DNA of 64,000 nt from Desmodesmus armatus (Eukaryota; Chlorophyta; Chlorophyceae; Sphaeropleales; Scenedesmaceae). The DNA lies in the NCBI GenBank assembly GCA_007449985.2, contig VIIQ02000724.1, positions 62,001 to 126,000 of the forward strand, written 5' to 3'. Both the position numbers and the translations under genes were made by a program. Positions 36,401-45,910 of this stretch are shown piece by piece; within the stretch, counting starts at the first letter, position 1; every line of letters begins with the position of its first letter. The notes below the pieces were generated by a model, which saw only the letters and a list, made by a program, of their open reading frames with translations, ran no database searches and had not been told where the DNA came from.

Positions 36401-39400
36401 GCCGGGAGGCGCGCACCAGAGGGTGCCAAGAGGTGCTCGCTTGCTAGTTTGGTCGGGCGCTGGGCACCTCCTGGAACAAGACTTGTTAGGCGTCTCTCAT
36501 TGGCGAGGCTTATTCCGGCTCCCGGCAGTCCACTGAACTGACTGAGTTGTGTGTAGCCGGCTGGTGGGGGTGCCCCCCCCCCCCCCCCCCCCCCCCGTGG
36601 GGCACTTCCAAACAAAAGAGGTGCCCTTGGCGGTGTACAATGGGATGTCAGCATCTGCAGCGGTGGTCATGGTGAGGGTGGGAACACCATCATCAAGTAC
36701 CACCACTGGTGACACTGACTTCTTGTCCTGCACATCCAAGCTTACTTGTCATCACAAACAGCACAGCCTGCTGCACTTTTGAGTTTCTTTGTTCGAGTTT
36801 CTTGGCTTTGCCCTTGTGAAGCACTGATGGGGTGCTCGCTAGACGAGCAGTGGGGTGTGCAGCATGTACCGGGTAGTCCCAGACGGTGTGGAATGGAAAG
36901 CAGCACCCTCAGCTGTGTAGTGGCGTTGTTTTGGTCTCCAATCCAACGTCACTGTACAGCTGAAGGTCCTGGCTTCCCCTCCAACACCACAAAGGTGGCC
37001 TAAGGGCATTCACTGTGCGGCCTGCTGCACTTTTGATCCAAATGCATGGTGTGTTAGAAGTGTGCTACCAGGAGCACAGATGGCAAGTGTGTGGCACTTG
37101 AAATCACATAGTGTAACCATATGGAGTGTGGCTGTGATAGTCTTGGTTTGGTGAGGCTGTCACAGCACACCGCTGTCGCTGTCCTTTGCTGTTCCCTGGC
37201 CAGCGGGGTGTTTCTGTACCTTGACGGTGAAGAGTGGGATGTCAGCACCTGCAGCGGTGATGCCGGCATTGATGGACCATCATGACCAGCTGTCACCGCT
37301 GACGGCGCTGACTTCCTGCCCCCCCCCCCACCACCACCACCCACCCACACAGCCAAGGTTACGCATTAGCACAAACAGCACAGCTTGCTGCACTTTTGAG
37401 TTTCTTTGTGTGAGCTTCTCAGCTTTGCCCTTGTGAAGTAGTGATGGAGTGCTGGTGATTGCAGTGGGCACGCGAGCAGTGGGGTGTGCAGCACGTAGAG
37501 TGTGGTCCTGGATGGTGTGGAATGGACAGCAGCACCCTCAGCTGCGTATCCTTGTTGTTAGGCAAAAACAACATAAGTGCACAGCTGAGGGACCTGGGTT
37601 TCCCTCCACACCGCAATGGTTGCCTGTAGGCACTTACGATGCAGCCTGCTGCACCTTTGTCAGATGCGGTGCTTGTTGACCTGTGCTGCAAGGAGCACAG
37701 TGGCAAGTGTGTGGCACTGGTAACTTCACTGTGCATTCATGTTGAGTGTGCACGTGGCTGTGATAGGCTTGATTTCGTCTGTCAGAGCCCACCGATGTTG
37801 CTGTCCTTTGCTGTTCCCTAGACAGCGGGGGATTTCTGCACCTGCAGCTGCTGTTGAGCAAGACGCAAGTGCACCAGCTGCCGGACCGGCCAGCCTGCCA
37901 GCAGCCCCCATCCCCTTCTGACACAAACCTACAGCCCCCCTGTGCTGACATCCGTTGCTGCTGTGGTGCCCCCCTTCCTCTTGCAGACCCGCGACTCGAT
38001 CCAGTGGTGGGGTGGTCTGTGCCGCTGGGGTGCCAACTTCTGCTCCAAGCACAAGTGGGCCTGGTTCTGTGGACTCACACTGCAGTACTGCCAGGTACAG
38101 TACAGTACTGTGCAGTAGTGCATATGTAGATAGCTGTGGGTTCTTAGCAGCAGTGTTGTTCAGTATTGTTTGTATACAACAGTTGCCAGGCGTCCCTGTA
38201 CACCGCCAATGTGCATAGCCATGCTCGGTCTGATGTGCGGATACGTGACATGTCATGTGGCCCTTGCCAGCAGATACCTGCACCTGTTGTGTTGAGGATC
38301 ATTATGTGGTGGCACTGCTGGTTGTTGACGCCATCCCTTGCATATGCGCTGTATGGCATATTGCTAGCCCAATCATGGGGTCACATGGCCCTGCACGGCT
38401 CAAGCAATCCTCGACCCCCACCTGTTGTGTGTTGCTCTGCCCTGTGCTGTCCGCAGCTGACTGTGTTTGGCCGCATCCTGATGGCCCAGCCTGGCATCAA
38501 CGTGTATGACATCCGCAAGGAGTGTGTGGGGCCACTCTGCTACGACTTCTCTGATGCCGACGCATACCTCAACAGGTGGGTGGGTGTGTCAGGCCTTTTC
38601 TTGTACAGACTGATGCATGATGCCGCCGTTGCTGCTGCTGTGGCGTCACCATGTGCTGCTGCTGTGGCTTCACCATGTGGCTGCTGCTGTGGCTTCACCA
38701 TGTGGCTGCTGCTGTGGCTTCACCATGCATGCACTGGCTCCCTGGCGTAGGGGGGTGTGTGTGTGTGTGTGTGCCTTTGCCTGGGCCATGGAGCGTTCGT
38801 GTTCCATTGCATGCCACGCGTGGTCTGTGCTCTGCATCAAACCCTGTGCATCAGTACAGCTCTGAAGGCACAGCACTGAGGGCGGGTGCACGTCACCATG
38901 TTTGGAGTGCATGTCTCCACTTCCCGCTTTGTTTGTCGTACCTGTTCTCTTTTGTTCATTGCTGTGCTGTGGTGTGTTGTATCGTGCAGTGCTGCTGTGA
39001 AGAAGGCTCTGGGTGTTGATGAGGATGCTGACTGGCAGGAGTGCAACATGGGCATCAACGCAGCATTCTACGGTGAGACTGTGGGAAGGGAGGGGTAAGA
39101 GAGATAAAGGATGTAAGGGAACGTCAAGGCGGGAGAGGGAGAGCGCTACAAGAGGAAGGGACGGAACTGAGGGATGGGAAAGCGGGAGCGATGTGAGGGA
39201 GGGAGGTCCTCTTCCCCACGGAGTGAGCCTTGCGAAACGAGGGACTGTGGGGAAAGCCGCCTGAGGCACAGGAGGGTACTGCTATGAGCTCATCAATGCA
39301 GCATATTGCGCTCAGCACAACTGACACCGCTGCCTTGCTTGGCATGAGGTTGTTTCCAGCAGTGTAGCCACCCAGCAGGTGCCTGCAAGGTGGCTTGCCT

Positions 39401-40695
39401 GTTGGTGAAATTGCCCTTACCAGCACAATTGCAGCTGTGTCCTGTGCAACTCCACCACATGGTGTTTGCAGCCATGCAACTGGCTCCAGAGCAGATAGAT
39501 ATGTGCTTGCTCTGTGTCATTGCCTGAAAGCCCACCGGTTGTGCCCTTTGTGCCTGTCGTGCTGTGCTGTCCCCCTTGCGTCTGCTGTGCCGTGCTGTGC
39601 TGTGCTGTCCCCAGGTGACTTCATGCGTGACTTCAGCACCAAGCTGGTCCCACTGCTGGAGGACAACATCCGCGTCATGATCTACGCAGGTGACCAGCAC
39701 AGGCAGCGCTGTATAGCATGGTGGTTTTATGCTCATGTTCTGCACTGTGAAGGAGGCGCGGCGGTGGAGCTATCTGCTGTACGCCCTGCTTTGGGAGGGT
39801 AGGGCGAGGCTGAAGCACCCCAAGTGATGAATAACCAATTGAGGGACAAGGGACTAAGAAGCTATTATTCGTGCACGGTGTGCAAGGCGTAGCTGTTGGC
39901 ACCACTGTTGCAACACCACTGCTCTGTAGTTGCAGGGAATGACAGACAATTGCCCCTTCCCCCTGCTGCTGCTGCTGCTGCAGGTGACCAGGACCTCATC
40001 TGCAACTGGCTGGGTAACCGCCGCTGGGTTGATGGGCTGGAGTGGTCAGGCTCACAGGGCTGGGGCCAGGCGCAGGACAAGCCCTGGAAGGTGGCCGGCA
40101 AGCAGGTTGGGGAGGTGGCACAGTTTGAGACACTCAGCTTCGTCAAGATCTACCAGGCGGTGAGTGGCTGACTGGCTGGCTGGCTGCGGGGTTGCATTAT
40201 AGCTGTGCTGCACAGGCTGCAAAAGCAACGGAGACAAGACAGGGAGGAGTTTGAGACAATCAGTCAAGGTCTACCAGGCGATGAGTGGCTGGCTGGCTGG
40301 GGATTCGGTGCTGTTCTGCACAGGTGGCAGCATGATTCAGATGTGTCCCTCGCACCTGCTGCACTGTTGCTATCGTGCCCTGGTGTGCGGTCTGCTCCTG
40401 ATGTGCTGGCTGCCCGCAAAACCATCTGCGTTGTACTACCTGAATATGTGTTACATCACATCCATCGCCGGTTGCCGCGTCATGTCCGCTTGCTGTACTG
40501 CTTGCTGTACTGCAGGGTCACATGGTCCCTATGGACCAGCCTGCAGCTGCTCAGGACATGATCAACCGCTTCATGTACAACAAGGACCTGGCAGACGAGG
40601 ACGACATCGTCACAGCAGCAGCAGCAGCACAGGCACCCACTGCTGCCGGCACCAGACGGTCGGTGCAGCTGCCGGCAGGGCAGGCTGTTGTGTAG
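30457..40695 (+). CDS. Serine carboxypeptidase (peptidase family S10)
   Basis: Removes C-terminal residues from peptides; members act in vacuoles, lysosomes or outside the cell. Exons: 30457-30567, 30743-30896, 31453-31491, 32287-32408, 32770-32845, 33394-33446, 34493-34663, 37987-38094, 38457-38575, 38990-39072, 39615-39689, 39984-40159, 40516-40695, giving 488 residues with all phases matching. Residues 1-23 form a signal peptide ending VVHA. The S10 landmarks are in order: WMTGGPGCSS, ENGPYTL, NVIYVDQPINTGFSWSD, ISGESYAG (catalytic Ser183), IGNG, DQDLICNWLGN (catalytic Asp374) and GHMVPMDQP (catalytic His431). Substrate-contact residues around GGPGCSSE are kept. After the domain comes a lineage-specific Ala/Gln tail ending QAVV and TAG. 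The long intron 34664-37986 is mostly repeats. A TGTAA at 41631-41635 may be its poly(A) signal. Confidence 0.93.
31497..31576 (+). repeat. Tandem array of a 15-17-nt unit
   Basis: About five copies of AGTGCAGTAAAGCAG, some with an extra ATC, begin a few bases inside the intron after exon 31453-31491. Confidence 0.85.
31750..31812 (+). repeat. Ghost of carboxypeptidase exon 4 5' edge
   Basis: It repeats the intron end and first codons of exon 4 (about 32250-32306). GGCTGCCAAAATCGGTCCCT corresponds to GGCTGCAGAGAATGGTCCCT. The acceptor AG has become CA, so the copy cannot be spliced at the equivalent site. It lies about 500 bp upstream in the same intron. Confidence 0.8.
31820..31985. repeat. 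Self-complementary GGTGTGAAGGG cluster
   Basis: About 165 bp of intron are built almost entirely from GTGAAGGGGG-like words and their complement CCCCCTTCAC in alternation, so the RNA could fold into a strong hairpin. It probably arose from local inverted duplications. Confidence 0.8.
33100..33412 (+). repeat. Tandem copies spanning exon 6 acceptor (one ghost)
   Basis: Segment about 33110-33250 and segment about 33262-33412 share GGATTG...TTGGTTGTGGAG, the GTGCAGCCCTGA stretch and CTGCAGCCCGCCCCCACCT. The second supplies the real acceptor and exon 6 start (33394). The first keeps an intact CTGCAG acceptor at about 33232-33237 but loses the frame straight after. It is a possible decoy acceptor. 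Confidence 0.8.
34690..34975 (+). repeat. Ghost copy of exon 7 3' half with donor, plus partial third copy
   Basis: 34770-34860 repeats 34590-34680 at an offset of exactly 180 nt: the coding end NGMTHPAVQFPAYADFALQN, the donor GGGGTGAGTA and following intron AGCCGTGGTG. The copy has missense changes but stays open. A new CTGCAG acceptor precedes it (34755-34760), but an exon from there to the duplicate donor would be 83 nt, which breaks the frame. A third partial copy of the upstream intron part occurs at about 34893-34975. Confidence 0.85.
35040..37960 (+). repeat. Repeat-filled long intron of the carboxypeptidase gene
   Basis: No exon is needed here, since exon 7 and exon 8 join in phase. 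Much of the sequence is duplicated. A unit with CTTTTGAGTTTCTTTG and GCCCTTGTGAAG occurs at about 36772-36830 and 37392-37446. A unit with GTCCTTTGCTGTTCCCT occurs at about 37180 and 37800. CAAGACACCTGCACCGCTGG occurs near 35053 and 35480. The spacing suggests a roughly 620-bp tandem duplication. Long G and C runs are present. I found no transposon coding sequence. Confidence 0.6.
36012..36151. repeat. Perfect 29-bp inverted repeat
   Basis: 36012-36040 (CTCTGCAAGG...TGTGGGT) is the exact reverse complement of 36123-36151, with 82 bp between. It lies inside the long carboxypeptidase intron and could be a small hairpin element. Confidence 0.85.
38631..38727 (+). repeat. 24-nt tandem repeat in intron
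   Basis: Four copies of GCTGCTGCTGTGGCTTCACCATGTG with minor changes, in the intron after exon 38457-38575. Confidence 0.85.
40237..40300 (+). repeat. Ghost of carboxypeptidase exon 12 3' end with dead donor
   Basis: It repeats 40111-40185. GTTTGAGACA, GTCTACCAGGCG and the following GAGTGGCTG match the exon end and intron start. The GT donor is changed to AT (GCGATGAGTGG), and small deletions break the frame. Confidence 0.85.
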
Positions 40696-41485
40696 GCGGG
40701 CGGGTGTTCTTTTCTTTACGTACTCGTGCTCATGTTCATGTATCGTATACCTGTAGCGTGTGTGCATTTCAATGTGCTGCTGGTGAGTTGGTGTTGAGTT
40801 GGTGTTGGTGTACAACAAGGACCTGGCAGATGAGGATGACATCGTCCCAGCAGCAGCAGCAGCAGCACAGGCACCTACTGCTGCTGCTGCTGCCAGCACC
40901 AGACGGTCGGTGCAGCTGCCGGCAGCAGAGAGTAGTGTCGCCGGGCAGGCTGTTGTGTAGGCGGGATGTGTTTTTTCCCCATATGTACTCGTGCTCATGT
41001 TGGTTGCAGTGTACCCCTGTATGTGTGTATGTTGCTGTTGAGTTGCTGTTGGTGGGGACCTGGCAGACGAGGACGGTGGATGTTGTGACAGCAACAGCAG
41101 CAGCACAGGCGCCTGCAGCTGCTGCTGCTGCTGGCACCAGACGGTGTTCAGCTGCCGGCAGCCGAAAGAGTGTGCTGGGCAGGCTGTCGTGAGTACAGGG
41201 GGTGTATCGTGCACTTTTTGTACAACGACCATGCCTACCAGGACGACATTGTCACAGCAGCAGCAGCACAGGCTCCTACTGCTGCTGCTGCTGCCGGCAC
41301 CAGACGGTCGGTGCAGCTGCCGGCAGCAGAGAGCAGCGGTGCTGCTGTGGCTGGGCAGGCTGTTGTGTAGGCACGGGGCGAATACTTTGCTTTTATGCTT
41401 CACATACCCGTGCTCATGTTGAAAGCAGTGGACACCTATAGCGTGTGTCCAAGTCGAACACTTACGTTGAGTTGCTGTTGGGCCT
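40573..41485 (+). repeat. Tandem copies of the carboxypeptidase terminal exon end
   Basis: The real C-terminal coding end and 3' flank (about 40573-40800) recur three times downstream at about 40808-41050, 41055-41215 and 41219-41485. Copies at 40808 and 41219 keep an open frame matching the tail (a YNKDLADEDDIV- or YNDHAYQDDIV-like start, then Ala/Gln, RRSVQLPA and AGQAVV) and end at the equivalent TAG. The copy at 41055 is deleted and frameshifted. The intervening 3' flank (TACTCGTGCTCATGTT) is repeated too. None has an obvious acceptor, so they probably lie in the 3' UTR or flank. Confidence 0.85.
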
Positions 41486-42538
41486 GGATGTTGTGTTGCA
41501 GCTGGTGTGACTTTTGTCAGGAGTCCAGCCCTGAACCTGCCCTGCCCCCAGAGCGTCAGCTGCACCGTGTACAGAAAGGCAAAGTACATGTGTACAGCAA
41601 TGGCAGCCTGATGTATTACGGCAGTTTTTTTGTAACAGCAGCCAAAGCTGCGTCCTGCAGTGCAGTTGTCACTGCTCTTGGGGTTGGATAAATGTGACAG
41701 CGGCTCAGAGCACTTGAGGTTGTGGATGCTGCCCTTCACTAGCGGCACACACGCGCTGTGGCTGAGTGCAATGCTGCCGGGATCCCGCAGTACCATCACC
41801 CGTATGTTTCTGTCCTTTGGAGGTGTCAAGTCCTGCACATGATGTACATCTCGTGTACCACAGGTGCTCAAGCTCTGTCTGTTGACCCCTCTGGAACACT
41901 ACGATGCAGCACAGCAGGCAACAGCTCGACATGTTCCACTGCGTGGCACCCTGAGTAACACCCTGCCCCAGGCTGTGCAGTGCATCATAAGTGACACCCT
42001 GCCAGGCTGGCATGTCGTGCCATGACACCGTTGCAGCACACCTCACAAACCCACAATCCCAGAAAAGTGCAACCTCCAGACAAAGCATCTGGCTCCCGTC
42101 TCCACAATAGCTGCCAGTATCGCTTGGCTCACATACCTTGGCAGCAGCCATTGCTGACCCTACTACACTCAACTACTGCCTGCTCACAGTCTCACAACAC
42201 TGGTCGGCAGTGCATGCAACGATATCAGGAGCAAATAGGGCCTACAGTAGGCGTGGAATGCTGCCACATGAACTGGCAGGATGCTTCAACCCCGACTGCT
42301 GCCAGCAGCAGCCTGCTGCGTCCACATGGAAGGTAAGGTTTATGAGGTTGTCAGCACCAACGTTGCACTGGCACTCACAACAGGAACCCAGATTGCTGCG
42401 TCACATGCACAAAAAACTGACCTGCACACAACGGCTGTCTCGATCACCACAGCTGGCCCATCCACATTCGAGGCACAATAGCAACCGCACACCCAGCACA
42501 CCCCACTAGCGCAACCCTACATGCCACCAGATGCATGC
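41486..42538. other. Convergent intergenic region
   Basis: It lies between the carboxypeptidase array and the stop of the leftward ankyrin gene. A TGTAA occurs at 41631-41635. No credible coding sequence or repeat is seen in the rest. Confidence 0.5.
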
Positions 42539-44269
42539 TCAAGGCACTCGGTGGGCTCGCTGAGCTTCTGCTGGTGCTGTACTGCCTGCCTGTGTGTTCC
42601 CAGCTGCCCTTCCTCCGCTCATCTGTGCTGCTGCTGGTGCTGCCGCTGCCGCTGCTGCTGCTTTGTCCTGCGCACAGGGGCCCACAGCTGCGTCACCAGT
42701 ACGCACGGCAGCACCGGCTGCTGGCACAGCACTCAATTCACACGCTGCTTCAAGGGGCTCTTCTCCTGGCTGCACTGCGGCACTGACAGCAGCTGTAGCG
42801 GTGTTTCCTGCAGCGGCCTGCACCTGCTGATGGACTTCTGCAATGCCAATTAACAGCTCCTGCAGTGCTGGCCACCTGGCTTCCTGCTCTATTACTTCAG
42901 CCTCAGCAGCCTCCCACAACCGCAGCACCTCTAAGCCAAGTGAAGGCTCCTGCAGTTCTGCTGCAACTGCTGCAGGGTCGTCCCGCGCCCACAGAGCCTC
43001 CAGCACTGCTATGGCTAGCTCCATATGGCCTGCTGCCGCAGCTGCTGCAGCAGCACCTGCCATGGCCTCTGTTGCCAGCTGTGGAGCAGCCAGCAAAAGA
43101 CGCACGGCCTCTGTGTGCCCGCCGGCTGAGGCGACGAAGACTGGTGTGTGCCCATCTGCAGCAGCTGTATTGATGTCAGCCTGTGCATCAAGCAAATGCT
43201 GCACCACTGCTGCATGTCCCTCATCCGCGGCCCAATGCAAAGGTGTGTGGCCCACTGCATCAGCTGCATTGACTGCTGCCTGAGCGCCCAGCAAGAGCTG
43301 CACTGCTGCTGTGTGGCCACGGAAGGCTGCCATAAGCAGTGGCGTAAACCCACGTGCGTTGGCCACATCTATTGCTTCTCCCGCGTCAAGCAGCAGGTGT
43401 ACCACAGCAGTGTGGCCGTGCCAAGCAGCAAAGTGCAGGGCTGTCCAGCCTTGCAGGTCGCCGCCTACACAAGCAGCATCGACTGCTGCCTTTGCCCCCA
43501 ACAGCTGTTGCACCGCCTGTGCCTTGCCCGCCTGCGCAGCCCAATGCAAAGGTGTGCGGCCCTCTGCATCAACGGCATCTACTGCTGCATCAGCATCTAG
43601 CAAAACCCCCAACGTTGCTGTGTGGCCCTCCCAGGCTGCCCTGTGCAGTGCTGTGGCACCACAAACTGCATCAGCGGCCTCTACTGCTGCATCAGCATCT
43701 AGCAAGAGCTCCAATGTTGCTGTGTGGCCCTCGCGGGCTGCCGTGTGCAGTGCTGTGGCACCAACTGCATCGGCAGCATTCACTGCTGCTCCTGCACATA
43801 TCAAGAGGCACGCCGCGTCAGTGTGGCCATGCCGCGCTGCGAAGTGCAGGGCTGTCCACCCTTGCCAGTTGCCGCCTACACAAGCAGCATCGACTGCTGC
43901 ATGTGCGAAAGCCAGTCGCTGTACTACTGCTGCATGGCCGTTGCTTGCTGCCCAAGCCAAGGGTGTCAATCCCTCTGCATCAGCAGCATTCACGTCTGCA
44001 TGGGCTTCAATCAGCAGCAGGACCACTGCAAGGTGGCCATAAATAGCTGCTTTATGAAGAGCTGTGCAACCCTGCTCGTCTGCAGCATTCACTGCTGCGC
44101 CAAGCTGAAGCTGTTCTGCTGCTGCTGTTGCGTCACCAATTTCGGCTGCGCTGTGCAGCACTGCGTAGGGTTGCGTGTGGGCCATGTATTCAATGCAAAA
44201 TTGCTGTACCAAGACACCGCTGACATCAACTTGAGCAGCGGGGGAGGCAGACGCCAACGCTTTGGCCAC
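42539..44269 (-). CDS. Ankyrin-repeat protein, single exon
   Basis: 576 residues from ATG at 44269 to TGA. Residues about 36-400 hold eleven or twelve ankyrin repeats, visible as GWTALHFAARHGH, GATALHTAAREGH, GRTPLHWAAQAGK, GFTPLLMAAFRGH and GHTPLHWAADEGH, each followed by A(A/V)VxxLLxAxAxVxAAD. The repeats mediate protein-protein contacts; no partner or enzymatic domain is visible. A helical Ala/Glu region (about 400-500) and an Ala-rich disordered tail follow. Two repeats share an unusual insert (CVGGNWQ and CVGGDLQ), a sign of internal block duplication. It is the only intronless gene in the window, so it could be a retrocopy or simply belong to an intron-poor family. Confidence 0.88.
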   Translation of the reverse strand: MAKALASASPAAQVDVSGVLVQQFCIEYMAHTQPYAVLHSAAEIGDATAAAEQLQLGAAVNAADEQGCTALHKAAIYGHLAVVLLLIEAHADVNAADAEGLTPLAWAASNGHAAVVQRLAFAHAAVDAACVGGNWQGWTALHFAARHGHTDAACLLICAGAAVNAADAVGATALHTAAREGHTATLELLLDADAAVEAADAVCGATALHRAAWEGHTATLGVLLDADAAVDAVDAEGRTPLHWAAQAGKAQAVQQLLGAKAAVDAACVGGDLQGWTALHFAAWHGHTAVVHLLLDAGEAIDVANARGFTPLLMAAFRGHTAAVQLLLGAQAAVNAADAVGHTPLHWAADEGHAAVVQHLLDAQADINTAAADGHTPVFVASAGGHTEAVRLLLAAPQLATEAMAGAAAAAAAAGHMELAIAVLEALWARDDPAAVAAELQEPSLGLEVLRLWEAAEAEVIEQEARWPALQELLIGIAEVHQQVQAAAGNTATAAVSAAVQPGEEPLEAACELSAVPAAGAAVRTGDAAVGPCAQDKAAAAAAAAPAAAQMSGGRAAGNTQAGSTAPAEAQRAHRVP

Positions 44270-45159
44270 GATGACGGGTGTCCGCTGAACCCCGACGAGT
44301 CTTGGAAGCAGGTGGTAGCAAGAAATTGACTAACCGAGAGAAAATCAAAAGAACAGTGAATGATTCGTGTTCGGAGTTGCGCTCGGGCTGTGTGATTATG
44401 CAACAATCTGCCCCAAAGTTGCCTTGCCTGGGGCGGTTATTTCTGTCTAGAGAGATCTGCTGCGCCCTGAACGGCACAGGGCTAAAGACCCTGCGTCAAA
44501 CCAGGAATACGCCTATAATAGATACTGCATGGCTGTGCTAGGCTAGGTCCTTTGTCCTCAAGCCAGCCACCACACCCAGCACTGTCTACATCTGCTCAGA
44601 CGGCACTATGTTGCCCTGCGGTAGGGCATGGACCAAGGCTGAAGAGTCTGCACGGCGCCGGCAGATGAGTGAAAGTTTGAGATCTGCTGACACATGAAAG
44701 CCTGTGTGATGTGGATGTCAGCCGGCATTGGTGGGTTGTTGAGGGTTCTGATTATTGAAAAGCGGTTTCAACATGTTCATTTCAGGAATCCCCAGCTCCT
44801 GCCCCTGCCCCTGCCCCTGCACAACCCTTTCTTCAGGCAGATGGGCACGGCAGCAGCGGCAGCAGCAGCTTGACTGGACTGAAGCCAATGCTGCGCAGTG
44901 ACCACACTGACTGGCGGGTTCAGGTAGAACTAATGTCGGTGTGAAAGGGTTCAATGCGTTGTGTGCGCCAGTCGTCAGCACCATTTTGTCAAGTCATGTC
45001 AAGCACAAGCTTTCTGGTTTGCAGTGGAGTGGGGTGTGCAATGGTATTGAGCAGCGACAAGGGGCAGTACAGTGTACCACAAGTCAGCTTCCAAGCAGCA
45101 CTGCATGCTTGTTTTGACCAGACCCAGCAAGCCCGCAAGCAATATCAACCAGCAGCAGA
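44270..45159. other. Intergenic region upstream of the ankyrin gene
   Basis: It contains the ankyrin-gene promoter region and a short (TGCCCC)n run near 44803-44820. It ends where homology to the isocitrate lyase inverted repeat begins. No coding sequence is supported. Confidence 0.5.
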
Positions 45160-45172
45160 TTGAGAGCAGATG

Positions 45173-45177
45173 TTACA
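45173..45177 (-). terminator. TGTAA poly(A) signal, left isocitrate lyase copy
   Basis: TGTAA on the minus strand, about 735 nt after the stop. The same motif is kept at the equivalent place in the right copy, which supports a real role. Confidence 0.5.
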
Positions 45178-45662
45178 GTACAGTACATGCAAACCGCAAA
45201 ACCACATGCAAATGTGAAGCATGTCAGCACTGCAACCAACTGTGTGGCGCAACACACCCTTCTTTTTGGGTGTGTGCAGGAACTGGGAAGGCATGTCGCA
45301 TGCATTTCGGCATGCACACATACCACGAGGAAAAGTGGAACAGACAAGACGCATTTGTACAAAACAGATGGACACATATACACCCCTCAACAACTGGGTC
45401 AAGGCCACACTGCAGTATAGAGGCTTTGTCGAACACAAGCCACTTGCTGCTGTTTTGCAAGTTGCCTGCACATTCCCACAGGAAAAGAACAGCAGCCGCA
45501 TTTGCACACCAGATGGGTGGCATTTATGGGCACTCAAGCTCACGCAGGTTTCATGCAGCATCTCTTCCCACCGAGACTGCTGGACCAATGCTCAAAACTG
45601 CATGCAGGGAGCTGCTGAGGCAACTCCATACTCCATGCACAAAAACGCACAGGCAACTGCAA

Positions 45663-45815
45663 TCGTGGAAGCAGCAGCCTTCTGACAATTGCCAACTACA
45701 GAGCCGTCCTCAACGGACGCGAGGCCAATGGGAAGAAGTCCTATGGCGTTAAGAGACCAAGGGGGTGTCTCTGTATCTTTATCTTTATCTTTAACTACAA
45801 TACACACGACACCCT
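45663..45815. mobile_element. Short insertion present only in the left arm
   Basis: Compared with the right arm, about 150 bp are inserted in the 3' flank of the left copy. On the minus strand the insert starts near GTGTATTGTAG, carries a (TAAAGA)n-like run (plus-strand TCTTTATCTTTATCTTTA, about 45777-45794) and ends near the shared TTTTTGTGCATG. The simple-sequence run would fit a short retro-insertion, but no target duplication is clear. Confidence 0.45.
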
Positions 45816-45910
45816 ACAACCACACTCAACAGGTGAACACACAGCCAGCACTGTACACTTTGACAACAAACGCAGGACAATCAATTCCAGCACACACCAC
45901 ACCGTGCTGC

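Noticed and set aside
43311..44046. Long plus-strand reading frames (230-243 codons) over the ankyrin gene
   Set aside because: They are antisense shadows of a GC-rich repeat gene. They have no domain or splice logic, while the minus frame has clear ankyrin repeats from ATG to stop.
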